From Deltaproteobacteria bacterium (lineage in GTDB: Bacteria; Myxococcota; B64-G9): a stretch of DNA of 6,245 nucleotides. The notes under the pieces were generated by a model that was not told the DNA's origin, did no database searches, and worked only from the letters and a program-made list of their open reading frames with translations. The stretch covers positions 1-6,245 of the forward strand of contig JAUVAM010000256.1 of the NCBI GenBank assembly GCA_030591745.1, given 5' to 3'. This document shows, piece by piece, positions 1 to 4,749 of this stretch. The position numbers and the translations under genes are program-made. Positions within the stretch are counted from its first letter, which is position 1; each line of letters begins with the position of its first letter.

Positions 1-395
1 CGTTTTTCCCCAATCGATTGGTTCGCGTTATCGTGATCGCAAAGAAACCGTATTGCCTTTTCTGCCTCTTCGAGAAAGTCGCTGATCAAGTACTTGGTGC
101 CTGCGAGGGCATGGTGGTAAAGGTCCGGATTGCTGATTTCACCCAGATGGCGATGGAGGCTTTCCTGTAAGGTCTGGGCAAGCTGACCCGCCTCCTTGTT
201 TTCACGAAGCTGCTGCAATTCAACCAGCTGCTCACGAAGCAGTTCGTGGTGATATAGCTGCGACTGGTCGTCTTTTCGCCAGACATCGTTGTGTTCTACG
301 TGGTCGAGTTCTTCAGCCGCGGCCAGCCAGGAGCCATAACTCTGTGCTTGCTGCATGGCGCGCCGTAGTTTTCGGGTTTGACCGAATTTGTTCAT
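1..395 (-). CDS. Patatin-like phospholipase/lipase, N-terminal DUF3336 region (partial, runs off left edge)
   Basis: Reading the minus strand from the ATG at 395-393 gives 131 uninterrupted codons to the window edge. This stretch does not appear as a closed reading frame because its stop lies outside the window. The protein matches the DUF3336 domain that precedes the patatin catalytic domain in yeast Tgl3/Tgl4-type and related bacterial lipases: a 'YxxWxxAAEELD' block (residues 20-31), 'NDVWRKDD' (36-43), 'SLHRHLGEISNPDLY' (79-93), then 'GTKYLI' (99-104) and an acidic helix up to 'FLCDH' (117-121). The family hydrolyses acyl esters (triacylglycerol or phospholipid) with a Ser-Asp dyad. The GxSxG serine motif should lie beyond the edge and cannot be checked. 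A GAGGA box sits 7 nt before the ATG. The gene starts 29 nt after the stop of the YtfJ-like gene, so the two are probably one transcript. Domain call confident; substrate unknown. Confidence 0.85.
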   Translation of the reverse strand, partial: MNKFGQTRKLRRAMQQAQSYGSWLAAAEELDHVEHNDVWRKDDQSQLYHHELLREQLVELQQLRENKEAGQLAQTLQESLHRHLGEISNPDLYHHALAGTKYLISDFLEEAEKAIRFLCDHDNANQSIGEK

Positions 396-424
396 CCAAG
401 AATCCTCGTTTGGGCGATTTTGGC

Positions 425-964
425 CTACTTGTCATCTTTGGCAAGTAGCTTTTTGATCAACTCGAGGGTCGACTTTCGCTCGGCTGCGGTCAGCGCACCG
501 TGTTTGAGGAATTTTATCTTGCTGTCGCTTCCGATGACCATCACCACAACGGTGTCGTTGGTCTTGCCAATTTTCCAGGCTTTCTTTAGGAAATGCTCGG
601 GATCCATGAGGACCGTGGAGCCGAAGGCCTTCTGATTGTTGCGGATCATTTTGCGGATAAGGAAGTTCGGCTTCCAGGTGTCTTCCATGTTCACCACGCC
701 CAGCTTGCGGAACAGGTACTTATCGAAGTTGGCCTCTTTCACGGCCTTGCTGAACTTCTCGTTCTGTCCTTTTTCGTCCGGGTCGACGTAGAAGATCGTC
801 AGGACCTTTTTGCCCAGATCGGGGAGTCTGGCCGGCTTGTCTTTGGCATTGCGTAGCGTGAGGTTGGAGACCTTGGTCCCCACCGCCAGGTCGGCCAGAG
901 CCGGTTGTGGCGCAAGCGCCATCGCCGCGAGGATAAGTCCGCCAATCCATGAGCCTGTTTGCAT
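425..964 (-). CDS. YtfJ-family secreted protein with thioredoxin-like fold, no cysteines in mature part
   Basis: This is a 179-residue protein. I chose the start at 964 rather than the longer frame opening at 1066 because AGGAG (970-974) lies 5 nt upstream and the resulting N-terminus is a signal peptide: a hydrophobic stretch around residues 6-18 ending in a PALA cleavage site near residue 24, although it lacks the usual N-terminal Lys/Arg. The mature part resembles the YtfJ/HI0045 family, which belongs to the thioredoxin-like superfamily: a beta-strand 'VLTIFYVDPDEKGQN' followed by a helix, 'VNMEDTWKPNFLIRKMIR', 'TVLMDPEHFLKKAWKIG', 'DTVVVMVIGSDSKIKFLKHG', and a C-terminal Lys-rich helix. 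The mature chain contains no cysteine, so it cannot carry out CxxC thiol-disulfide exchange. The family's function is not established; a periplasmic location is inferred. It is divergent from the stressosome operon and probably co-transcribed with the patatin gene. Confidence 0.82.
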   Translation of the reverse strand: MQTGSWIGGLILAAMALAPQPALADLAVGTKVSNLTLRNAKDKPARLPDLGKKVLTIFYVDPDEKGQNEKFSKAVKEANFDKYLFRKLGVVNMEDTWKPNFLIRKMIRNNQKAFGSTVLMDPEHFLKKAWKIGKTNDTVVVMVIGSDSKIKFLKHGALTAAERKSTLELIKKLLAKDDK

Positions 965-1111
965 GACAACTCCTGCCAAGTTGCAGCTGTGATTGGATAA
1001 TCGTTGCAGAATCCCGGACTCGATGCAAACAGCGGGGGCTTTGATCCAGGTTCTCGTGCTTGACATTATTGCGTGGAAAAGAGAAAAAGAGTCTGGATGT
1101 CTGTTAGGTTC

Positions 1112-1139
1112 TTGCAGTCTTTATCCAAACAGCAATAAT
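1112..1139 (+). promoter_or_regulatory. Candidate sigma70-type promoter of the stressosome/H-NOX operon
   Basis: TTGCAG (1112-1117) and AATAAT (1134-1139) are separated by 16 nt. The -10 matches five of six consensus bases; the -35 is weak, keeping only TTG. Transcription would begin near 1146, giving a leader of about 30 nt before the ATG at 1175. It is the best-looking promoter in the interval, but the call rests on consensus matching alone. Confidence 0.4.
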
Positions 1140-1145
1140 TTGAGA

Positions 1146-1161
1146 TTGAACATGCGTTCAA
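1146..1161. promoter_or_regulatory. Perfect dyad TTGAAC-ATGC-GTTCAA: possible operator of a CRP/FNR-family regulator, or leader hairpin
   Basis: TTGAAC (1146-1151) is the exact reverse complement of GTTCAA (1156-1161), with a 4-nt centre. It lies just downstream of the candidate -10 and ends 2 nt before the GGAGG ribosome site of the first operon gene. The half-site spacing (TTGA-N8-TCAA) resembles, from memory, the HcpR nitrosative-stress site TTGACC-N4-GGTCAA rather than the shorter FNR box. At this position a bound protein would block initiation. Alternatively, the RNA could form a 6-bp hairpin next to the ribosome site. Confidence 0.45.
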
Positions 1162-1163
1162 CT

Positions 1164-1168
1164 GGAGG
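1164..1168 (+). promoter_or_regulatory. Ribosome binding site of the RsbR-like gene
   Basis: GGAGG is followed by a 6-nt spacer to the ATG at 1175. It is a near-ideal site and fixes the start of the first operon gene. Confidence 0.8.
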
Positions 1169-1174
1169 ATTCGA

Positions 1175-1963
1175 ATGACGGAAAAGAAATCCGGGAAATC
1201 GAAAAAGGGCGAACTGGACGCTGGAAAGCTCGAAAGACTTCTCGATTCCTTGCAGAAAATCGTTAAGGGAAGGAATGATATTCGACCGGAGGCCGAGTTC
1301 GAAGATCCCCTGATGCAGAAAGTAGTGGAGCAAATCAGCGAGCTTGCCGGTCAGTTGGAAAGCAAGGTGGACGAGTTCAACCGGATGAGCATCAACCTGA
1401 ACCTGGGGTTGGCAGAGTGCATCAAGGCACTTGAGGAAGTCAGGCGGGGGAAACTCCACGTTCGGGTCGGTGAAGTTGTCTTGGAATCAGAAAACGAGGT
1501 GATTTCCATCCTCGGCAAAACGCTGAACGATACCCTGGTTGAGGTGCAAGAGCAGATGGAGACCATCAGGCACCAACAAGTGGTCATCCAGGAGTTGTCC
1601 ACCCCCATTCTGCAAGTGTGGGACAATGTGCTGGTTTTGCCGGTCATCGGCGTGGTCGATACCAGACGATCGCTGGACATCATGGAGCGGCTTTTGACCG
1701 AAATCGTCGAGAAGCAATCTGAGTATGTGATTCTGGACATCACCGGGGTCGAATTGGTCGACACCATGACAGCCGATCACTTCATCAAACTGATCAAGGC
1801 GGCTGAATTGCTGGGTGCGACCTGCATCGTCTCCGGCATACGGCCGGCCGTTGCCCAGACCCTTGCCGACATCGGGGTCGACCTGGCCACGGTGACCACC
1901 ATGCGCAATTTGCAGGCGGGCTTGCGTGAGTGTCTGCGGCGTATGGGTGAGCAACCGTCTTGA
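1175..1963 (+). CDS. rsbR: RsbR-like stressosome co-antagonist with HAMP-like N-terminus and C-terminal STAS domain
   Basis: This is a 262-residue cytoplasmic protein. The first 12 residues are Lys-rich. Residues about 14-68 look helical or coiled-coil. Residues about 75-135 resemble a HAMP unit (LNLGLAECIKALEEVRRGKLHVRV, then NEVISILGKTLN), without any transmembrane segment. Residues about 140-258 form an RsbR-type STAS domain opening with 'QELSTPILQVWDNVLVLPVIG'. The motif 'LDITGVELVDTMTADHF' places T197 at the position of the RsbT phosphorylation site T171 of B. subtilis RsbRA. 'GIRPAVAQT' carries T229, a plausible second site (equivalent of T205, alignment uncertain). In the known system RsbR and RsbS build the stressosome and RsbR N-termini sense signals. 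No globin, PAS or LOV domain is recognisable here, so the signal may arrive through another protein, possibly the H-NOX encoded at the end of the operon. It is the first gene of the operon, 38 nt ahead of rsbS. Confidence 0.9.
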   Translation: MTEKKSGKSKKGELDAGKLERLLDSLQKIVKGRNDIRPEAEFEDPLMQKVVEQISELAGQLESKVDEFNRMSINLNLGLAECIKALEEVRRGKLHVRVGEVVLESENEVISILGKTLNDTLVEVQEQMETIRHQQVVIQELSTPILQVWDNVLVLPVIGVVDTRRSLDIMERLLTEIVEKQSEYVILDITGVELVDTMTADHFIKLIKAAELLGATCIVSGIRPAVAQTLADIGVDLATVTTMRNLQAGLRECLRRMGEQPS

Positions 1964-2001
1964 TTCAACAAGCGATTTCTTCCAGGAAGCGATGACGACA
2001 G

Positions 2002-2433
2002 ATGCTGGAAACCACGCGAATACCAATCATTAAGTTATACGATAGCCTTATTGTTTCGATCCAGGTCGCTTTGAGCGACGAACTGGTCAGGCAACTCAAG
2101 GAAGACATCACCAAAGGAATCGACAGGAGCAGTCCCCGGGGCTTGATCCTCGACATTTCCGGTGTGGATTTGATGGACAGTTACATCTCCAGGGCCGTCA
2201 GAGACATTGGAATCGTCGCCCGCCTCATGGGTGTGCAGACGGTTTTGTGCGGTCTCGATCCGATGATTGCCATCAGTCTCGTGGAGATGGACCTTAATCT
2301 GGAGGGCGTGAAGACCACCCTCAATCTGGAGTCGGCCGTGGAGTTCATCCGAAACGGCGCGGTCGATGTCCAGGATGCCCAGAATGTTGGCGAGCATGGT
2401 ACCGAAGAACAAGGTCGTTCAGATACTGAATAG
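2002..2433 (+). CDS. rsbS: RsbS-like single-STAS antagonist (stressosome scaffold)
   Basis: This is a 143-residue protein that is almost entirely a STAS domain. 'RIPIIKLYDSLIVSIQV' (residues 6-22) is the characteristic RsbS opening. 'LILDISGVDLMDSYISRAVRDIG' holds S60, equivalent to phospho-acceptor S59 of B. subtilis RsbS, in the conserved D-S-Y context. 'LMGVQTVLCGLDPMIAISLVEMDL' is the second conserved block. RsbS binds and sequesters RsbT and is phosphorylated by it. The start is the only in-frame ATG after the TGA at 1993-1995. The ribosome site is poor (AGGA about 14 nt upstream), so translation may depend on the preceding gene. The last ~25 residues are polar, lie beyond the STAS fold, and are encoded by DNA shared with the start of rsbT, making the protein longer than the usual ~120 residues. 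Confidence 0.92.
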   Translation: MLETTRIPIIKLYDSLIVSIQVALSDELVRQLKEDITKGIDRSSPRGLILDISGVDLMDSYISRAVRDIGIVARLMGVQTVLCGLDPMIAISLVEMDLNLEGVKTTLNLESAVEFIRNGAVDVQDAQNVGEHGTEEQGRSDTE

Positions 2434-3055
2434 GTACATCAGCCCGGTCATTGTCGACACGGTGCTGGGTTCAGCGGTGCGCAGAAGCGGGTTGTCTCTG
2501 GATGAGGTCGTCTCCGGAAACAGCCTTCGATTCGTCGATGCACTCAAGAAATCCTGCGGGATGTTCATCAAGACAGCCGGGGAACGGGCCTTGTGCTGCA
2601 AGGAGTTGGAAGTACTCTTCTCCTCGATGCAGGGACTTGGTGTCCGCAGAAAAGAGCCGATAACCATTGAGGTGGTGAAGGAAAGCGACATCGTGCTGGC
2701 CCGGGTGAGCGGTAGAAAAATTTGCCAAGAATTGGGGTTTTCTTCATATGGACAACTATGCGTGGCGACGGTTATTTCTGAATTGGCCCGCAATATCTTC
2801 AACTATGCAGGCGTGGGCCAGGTGGAGTTGCTGGTGCTGTCAAGCGCCCCCGCCGGCATCCAGATTATCGCCCAGGATCAGGGACCCGGAATTGACAATC
2901 TTCAGATTATTTTGGACGGCAAGTATAAATCCAGGACTGGTTTGGGCAAGGGGATACTGGCGGTCAAAAAGATGATGGACGAATTCGACATTGAAACCGA
3001 GCCCAACAAGGGCACCCGGATCGTCGTGAAGAAATATTTGGAGACCTTGAGATGA
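2384..3055 (+). CDS. rsbT: RsbT-like switch kinase with an N-terminal extension domain
   Basis: This is a 223-residue protein from the chosen start. Its C-terminal ~130 residues are a GHKL-type kinase closely resembling RsbT: the 'ISELARNIFNYAG' N box (Glu and Asn four apart), the 'AQDQGPGI' G1 box, the 'GLGKGILAVKKMMDEF' G2 box and a closing 'KGTRIVVKKYL'. RsbT phosphorylates RsbR and RsbS, leaves the stressosome and engages the output. Canonical RsbT is about 133 residues; here ~85 helical residues precede it ('VVQILNRYISPVIVDTVLGSAVRRSGL' onward, with a CC pair) and I do not recognise a named domain in them. In-frame ATGs occur at 2366, 2384 and 2396; I prefer 2384 because AGGA (2372-2375) sits 8 nt upstream. 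The gene overlaps rsbS by 50 nt and the next gene by 4 nt (ATGA), indicating translational coupling. Confidence 0.88.
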   Translation: MLASMVPKNKVVQILNRYISPVIVDTVLGSAVRRSGLSLDEVVSGNSLRFVDALKKSCGMFIKTAGERALCCKELEVLFSSMQGLGVRRKEPITIEVVKESDIVLARVSGRKICQELGFSSYGQLCVATVISELARNIFNYAGVGQVELLVLSSAPAGIQIIAQDQGPGIDNLQIILDGKYKSRTGLGKGILAVKKMMDEFDIETEPNKGTRIVVKKYLETLR

Positions 3056-3615
3056 AGATCACATCGGCACAGAGACCATTTTTGGGCGAAAAGATCTGCG
3101 GTGATGTTTTTGTGGTTCTGACCTCGGGTCCGATCACCACCATCGCCGTGGCTGACGGCCTTGGGCATGGTCCGATGGCGGCCGAGGCCGCCAAGGCATT
3201 CTGCGAATTCGTTTCCAGCTGCGAGACGGCGCCCCTTGTCGATATCATTCGCGACGGCCATAAAGAGATCCGCCGAACCAGAGGTGCCGTGGGCGCCCTG
3301 TTGCGAATAGATGAAAGTCTTCATCAAATGGAGTTCGCGGGCGTTGGCAACATTGGGTTGCATGCAATCAGTAAGGCGCTCATTCGTCCTGTTTCCAGCC
3401 CCGGGATTATAGGAAAGCAGATCAGAAACAAGATTATCGAGTTCCGCTATCCTCTTGCCGAGGACGACTTGTTGATCATGTTTTCCGATGGCGTTTCGGC
3501 TCGATTCGATCCCAAGCGTTACTCAAGGCTCGATCTGGAAGATATGCCCTATGCGATCATGAAGGACCATGGCAAGCAACACGATGACGTGACCTGTGTG
3601 GTGATACGGTACTGA
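3052..3615 (+). CDS. rsbX: RsbX-like PP2C/SpoIIE-family serine phosphatase
   Basis: This is a 187-residue single-domain protein. Metal-binding and core motifs of the PP2C/SpoIIE family are visible in order: 'CGDVFVV' (D18), 'VADGLGHGPMAAEAA' (D35-G36), 'FAGVGNIGLHA' (95-105), 'DDLLIMFSDGVSARFD' (D146-G147) and 'HDDVTCVVIRY' (D178-D179) at the C-terminus. The size fits RsbX (about 200 residues) and there is no regulatory N-terminal domain as in RsbU, so the likely role is dephosphorylation of RsbS and RsbR to reset the stressosome. It begins inside the stop of rsbT (ATGA overlap), typical of coupled translation, and ends 19 nt before the second kinase. An alternative role as the output phosphatase cannot be excluded from sequence. 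Confidence 0.9.
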   Translation: MKITSAQRPFLGEKICGDVFVVLTSGPITTIAVADGLGHGPMAAEAAKAFCEFVSSCETAPLVDIIRDGHKEIRRTRGAVGALLRIDESLHQMEFAGVGNIGLHAISKALIRPVSSPGIIGKQIRNKIIEFRYPLAEDDLLIMFSDGVSARFDPKRYSRLDLEDMPYAIMKDHGKQHDDVTCVVIRY

Positions 3616-3625
3616 GGCTGAGGAT

Positions 3626-3655
3626 GAGTCGCTGATGAAGGAATCGCTGATGAAA
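3626..3655 (+). repeat. 15-nt tandem duplication over the start of the second kinase gene
   Basis: GAGTCGCTGATGAAG (3626-3640) is followed directly by GAATCGCTGATGAAA (3641-3655), 13 of 15 bases identical. Each copy contains an in-frame ATG (3635 and 3650), and each has a purine-rich ribosome site upstream (GAGGA 10 nt before the first, AAGGA 7 nt before the second). The duplication therefore creates two possible starts for one protein, differing by five residues. Confidence 0.75.
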
Positions 3656-4084
3656 ATCCGGGCGGACGCCGACTCCACCTGGGCCGGTCACGAGTGTATG
3701 CGCTTTGCAAAAGAGGCAGGGTTCAAAGACAAGGCGCTGTGGGAGATCGCCATAACGGCCAGCGAATTGGCGTCCAATATCGTCAAGTTTGCCGGGCGTG
3801 GAAGCTTGACCATTCGTGAGCTTTTTGTGCCTCGCCCTGGAATTGAGATCGAGGCGGAAGACGACGGACCAGGCATAGACGATCCCCGGGCTGCGAAAAG
3901 GGATGGGTATTCGGAGGGCAGGGACTTGTCCTCGGAGGAGGGACCGTACCCCCGGCGGGGGCTGGGAGCGGGCCTGGGGGCCGTGAACCGGCTGATGAAC
4001 GAGCTGTCCATCGAGAACAAGACGGATGGTGGAGCGAAAATTACCGCCAGGAAATGGCTGACAGATAACCACAACCACGAATAA
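3635..4084 (+). CDS. Second RsbT-like serine kinase (HATPase, anti-sigma regulatory factor family)
   Basis: This is a 149-residue GHKL-type kinase. The N box is 'ITASELASNIVKFAG' (E44, N48), the G1 box 'AEDDGPGIDDP' (D76, G78, G80) and the G2 box 'RRGLGAGLGAVNRLMNELS' (G109, G111, G113). The closing 'ARKWL' matches the RsbT end. Between G1 and G2 the ATP lid is clearly longer than in rsbT of this operon, with a charged insert around residues 88-108 ('DGYSEGRDLSSEEG'). This resembles extra RsbT-like kinases in deltaproteobacterial modules, as I recall them. It may be a second switch kinase with its own partner, or an RsbW-like anti-anti-sigma kinase; the RsbT-type C-terminus favours the former. 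The start is ambiguous between 3635 and 3650 (tandem duplication). It lies 19 nt after the phosphatase gene and 11 nt before the H-NOX gene, inside the same operon. Confidence 0.85.
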   Translation: MKESLMKIRADADSTWAGHECMRFAKEAGFKDKALWEIAITASELASNIVKFAGRGSLTIRELFVPRPGIEIEAEDDGPGIDDPRAAKRDGYSEGRDLSSEEGPYPRRGLGAGLGAVNRLMNELSIENKTDGGAKITARKWLTDNHNHE

Positions 4085-4090
4085 GGGAGG
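4085..4090 (+). promoter_or_regulatory. Strong ribosome binding site of the H-NOX gene
   Basis: GGGAGG directly follows the TAA of the kinase gene and is 5 nt before the ATG at 4096. With the GGAGG of the first gene it is the strongest site in the operon, compatible with the H-NOX protein being made at its own, possibly higher, level. Confidence 0.7.
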
Positions 4091-4095
4091 ATAGC

Positions 4096-4638
4096 ATGCA
4101 CGGAATTATTTTTCAGGAACTACAGCAGTACGTTGAAACCAAACTCGGCAATGAGACCTGGGTCAGCTTGCTGCAGGCGGCCGGAATGGAAGGTCGGGTG
4201 TTCATGCCCACGAAGTCATACCCCGACGAAGAAGCGACGGCCCTGGTGACGATCGCCTCGGAGATGACCGGAACCCCGGCAGCGGACATTTTGGAGGATT
4301 TTGGAAAATTCATCGTCCCGGATCTCTACAAATTGTTCGGCATGCTCATCCGGCCGGAATGGAAAACCCTGGACGTGGTGGAGAACGCCGAACGCAGTAT
4401 CCACACGGCAATCCGCGCGAAGGACCCGAATGCCAAACCACCCGAGTTGGCCTGTACTCGCCTGGGACCCGACGAGGTGCTTATCGAATACAGCTCTGAC
4501 AGAAAGATGTGTGCCGTTGCCGTCGGTATCGCAAAGGGCATTGCAGAGCATTATTCGGAGAAGCTCGAAGTGACCCATGATACCTGCATGCTGAAGGGCG
4601 ACCCCCACTGCAAGATCGGCTTCAAGCGCGTCGATTAG
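4096..4638 (+). CDS. H-NOX (heme NO-binding, HNOB) sensor protein, stand-alone
   Basis: This is a 180-residue stand-alone H-NOX. 'MHGIIFQELQQYV' is the typical opening, and 'SYPDEEATALV' (41-51) and 'LEDFGKFIV' (66-74) follow as in the family. H103 ('ERSIHTAIR') is the proximal heme ligand, equivalent to H102 of the Thermoanaerobacter protein. 'NAKPPEL' supplies the heme-bending Pro, and Y132-x-S134-x-R136 binds the heme propionates. The distal Tyr140 used for O2 binding corresponds to V141 here, so NO selectivity is expected. C139, H161, C164 and C172 ('HDTCMLKGDPHC') align with the zinc-binding cysteines described in Shewanella/Vibrio H-NOX (139, 161, 164, 172, from memory), with one Cys replaced by His. 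Partners of stand-alone H-NOX are usually histidine kinases, cyclic-di-GMP enzymes or chemoreceptors; none is here, and the neighbours are all stressosome genes. A heme-free V4R-like role is unlikely given the intact heme motifs. Confidence 0.93.
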   Translation: MHGIIFQELQQYVETKLGNETWVSLLQAAGMEGRVFMPTKSYPDEEATALVTIASEMTGTPAADILEDFGKFIVPDLYKLFGMLIRPEWKTLDVVENAERSIHTAIRAKDPNAKPPELACTRLGPDEVLIEYSSDRKMCAVAVGIAKGIAEHYSEKLEVTHDTCMLKGDPHCKIGFKRVD

Positions 4639-4749
4639 AGCGTAAAGACGCAAATGGGCGAGCTGGCCAGACGCCTACATCCGGCCCCTACCGCAGCCTG
4701 ATTCAGAATCATTTGGCTTGTTGGTTTTTCTGTCCTATGGGTAAAGGCT
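4639..4749. other. Intergenic gap with small inverted repeats; no convincing terminator
   Basis: This 111-bp gap separates the H-NOX gene from the lipoprotein gene. It holds GCGT-AAAG-ACGC (4640-4651), GGCG...CGCC arms (4657-4675) and a 13-nt near-palindrome TGATTCAGAATCA (4699-4711). None is a GC-rich hairpin directly followed by a T run; the only T tract (about 4724-4729) is some 12 nt beyond the last palindrome. Operon termination here is therefore likely from context but not demonstrated. No clear promoter for the next gene is seen. Confidence 0.4.

Larger units (their letters stand above)
965..1174. promoter_or_regulatory. Divergent intergenic region between the ytfJ-like gene and the stressosome operon
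   Basis: This 210-bp region separates two divergent transcription units and so should hold both promoters. Toward the operon, a sigma70-like promoter candidate and a TTGAAC-N4-GTTCAA dyad are visible and listed separately. Toward the ytfJ-like gene I see only a weak arrangement (TTGCAT and GATTAT on the minus strand with non-ideal spacing), not strong enough to call. A TTGACA hexamer at 1060-1065 (+ strand) has no matching -10 at 16-18 nt. No tRNA, repeat array or riboswitch-like structure was recognised. Confidence 0.6.

Noticed and set aside
86..286. Minus-strand 66-codon frame
   Set aside because: It is an out-of-frame shadow inside the DUF3336 lipase gene, whose own frame gives clear family motifs.
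965..1066. 34-residue N-terminal extension of the YtfJ-like protein (start at 1066)
   Set aside because: It would bury the signal peptide inside the protein and has no ribosome site; AGGAG 5 nt before the ATG at 964 fits much better.
1060..1088. TTGACA hexamer as a -35 element
   Set aside because: No acceptable -10 hexamer occurs 16-18 nt downstream; the sequence there is GAAAAA-like.
1099..1118. Possible sigma54 promoter around TTGCAG
   Set aside because: The -12-like TTGCA is present but the GG of the -24 element is missing at the required 10-nt distance.
4640..4675. Rho-independent terminator after the H-NOX gene
   Set aside because: The hairpins are only 4 bp long and are not followed by a T run.
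4713..4741. TTGGCT-N17-TATGGG as promoter of the lipoprotein gene
   Set aside because: The match is poor in the -10 and would make the message nearly leaderless; kept only as a remote possibility.
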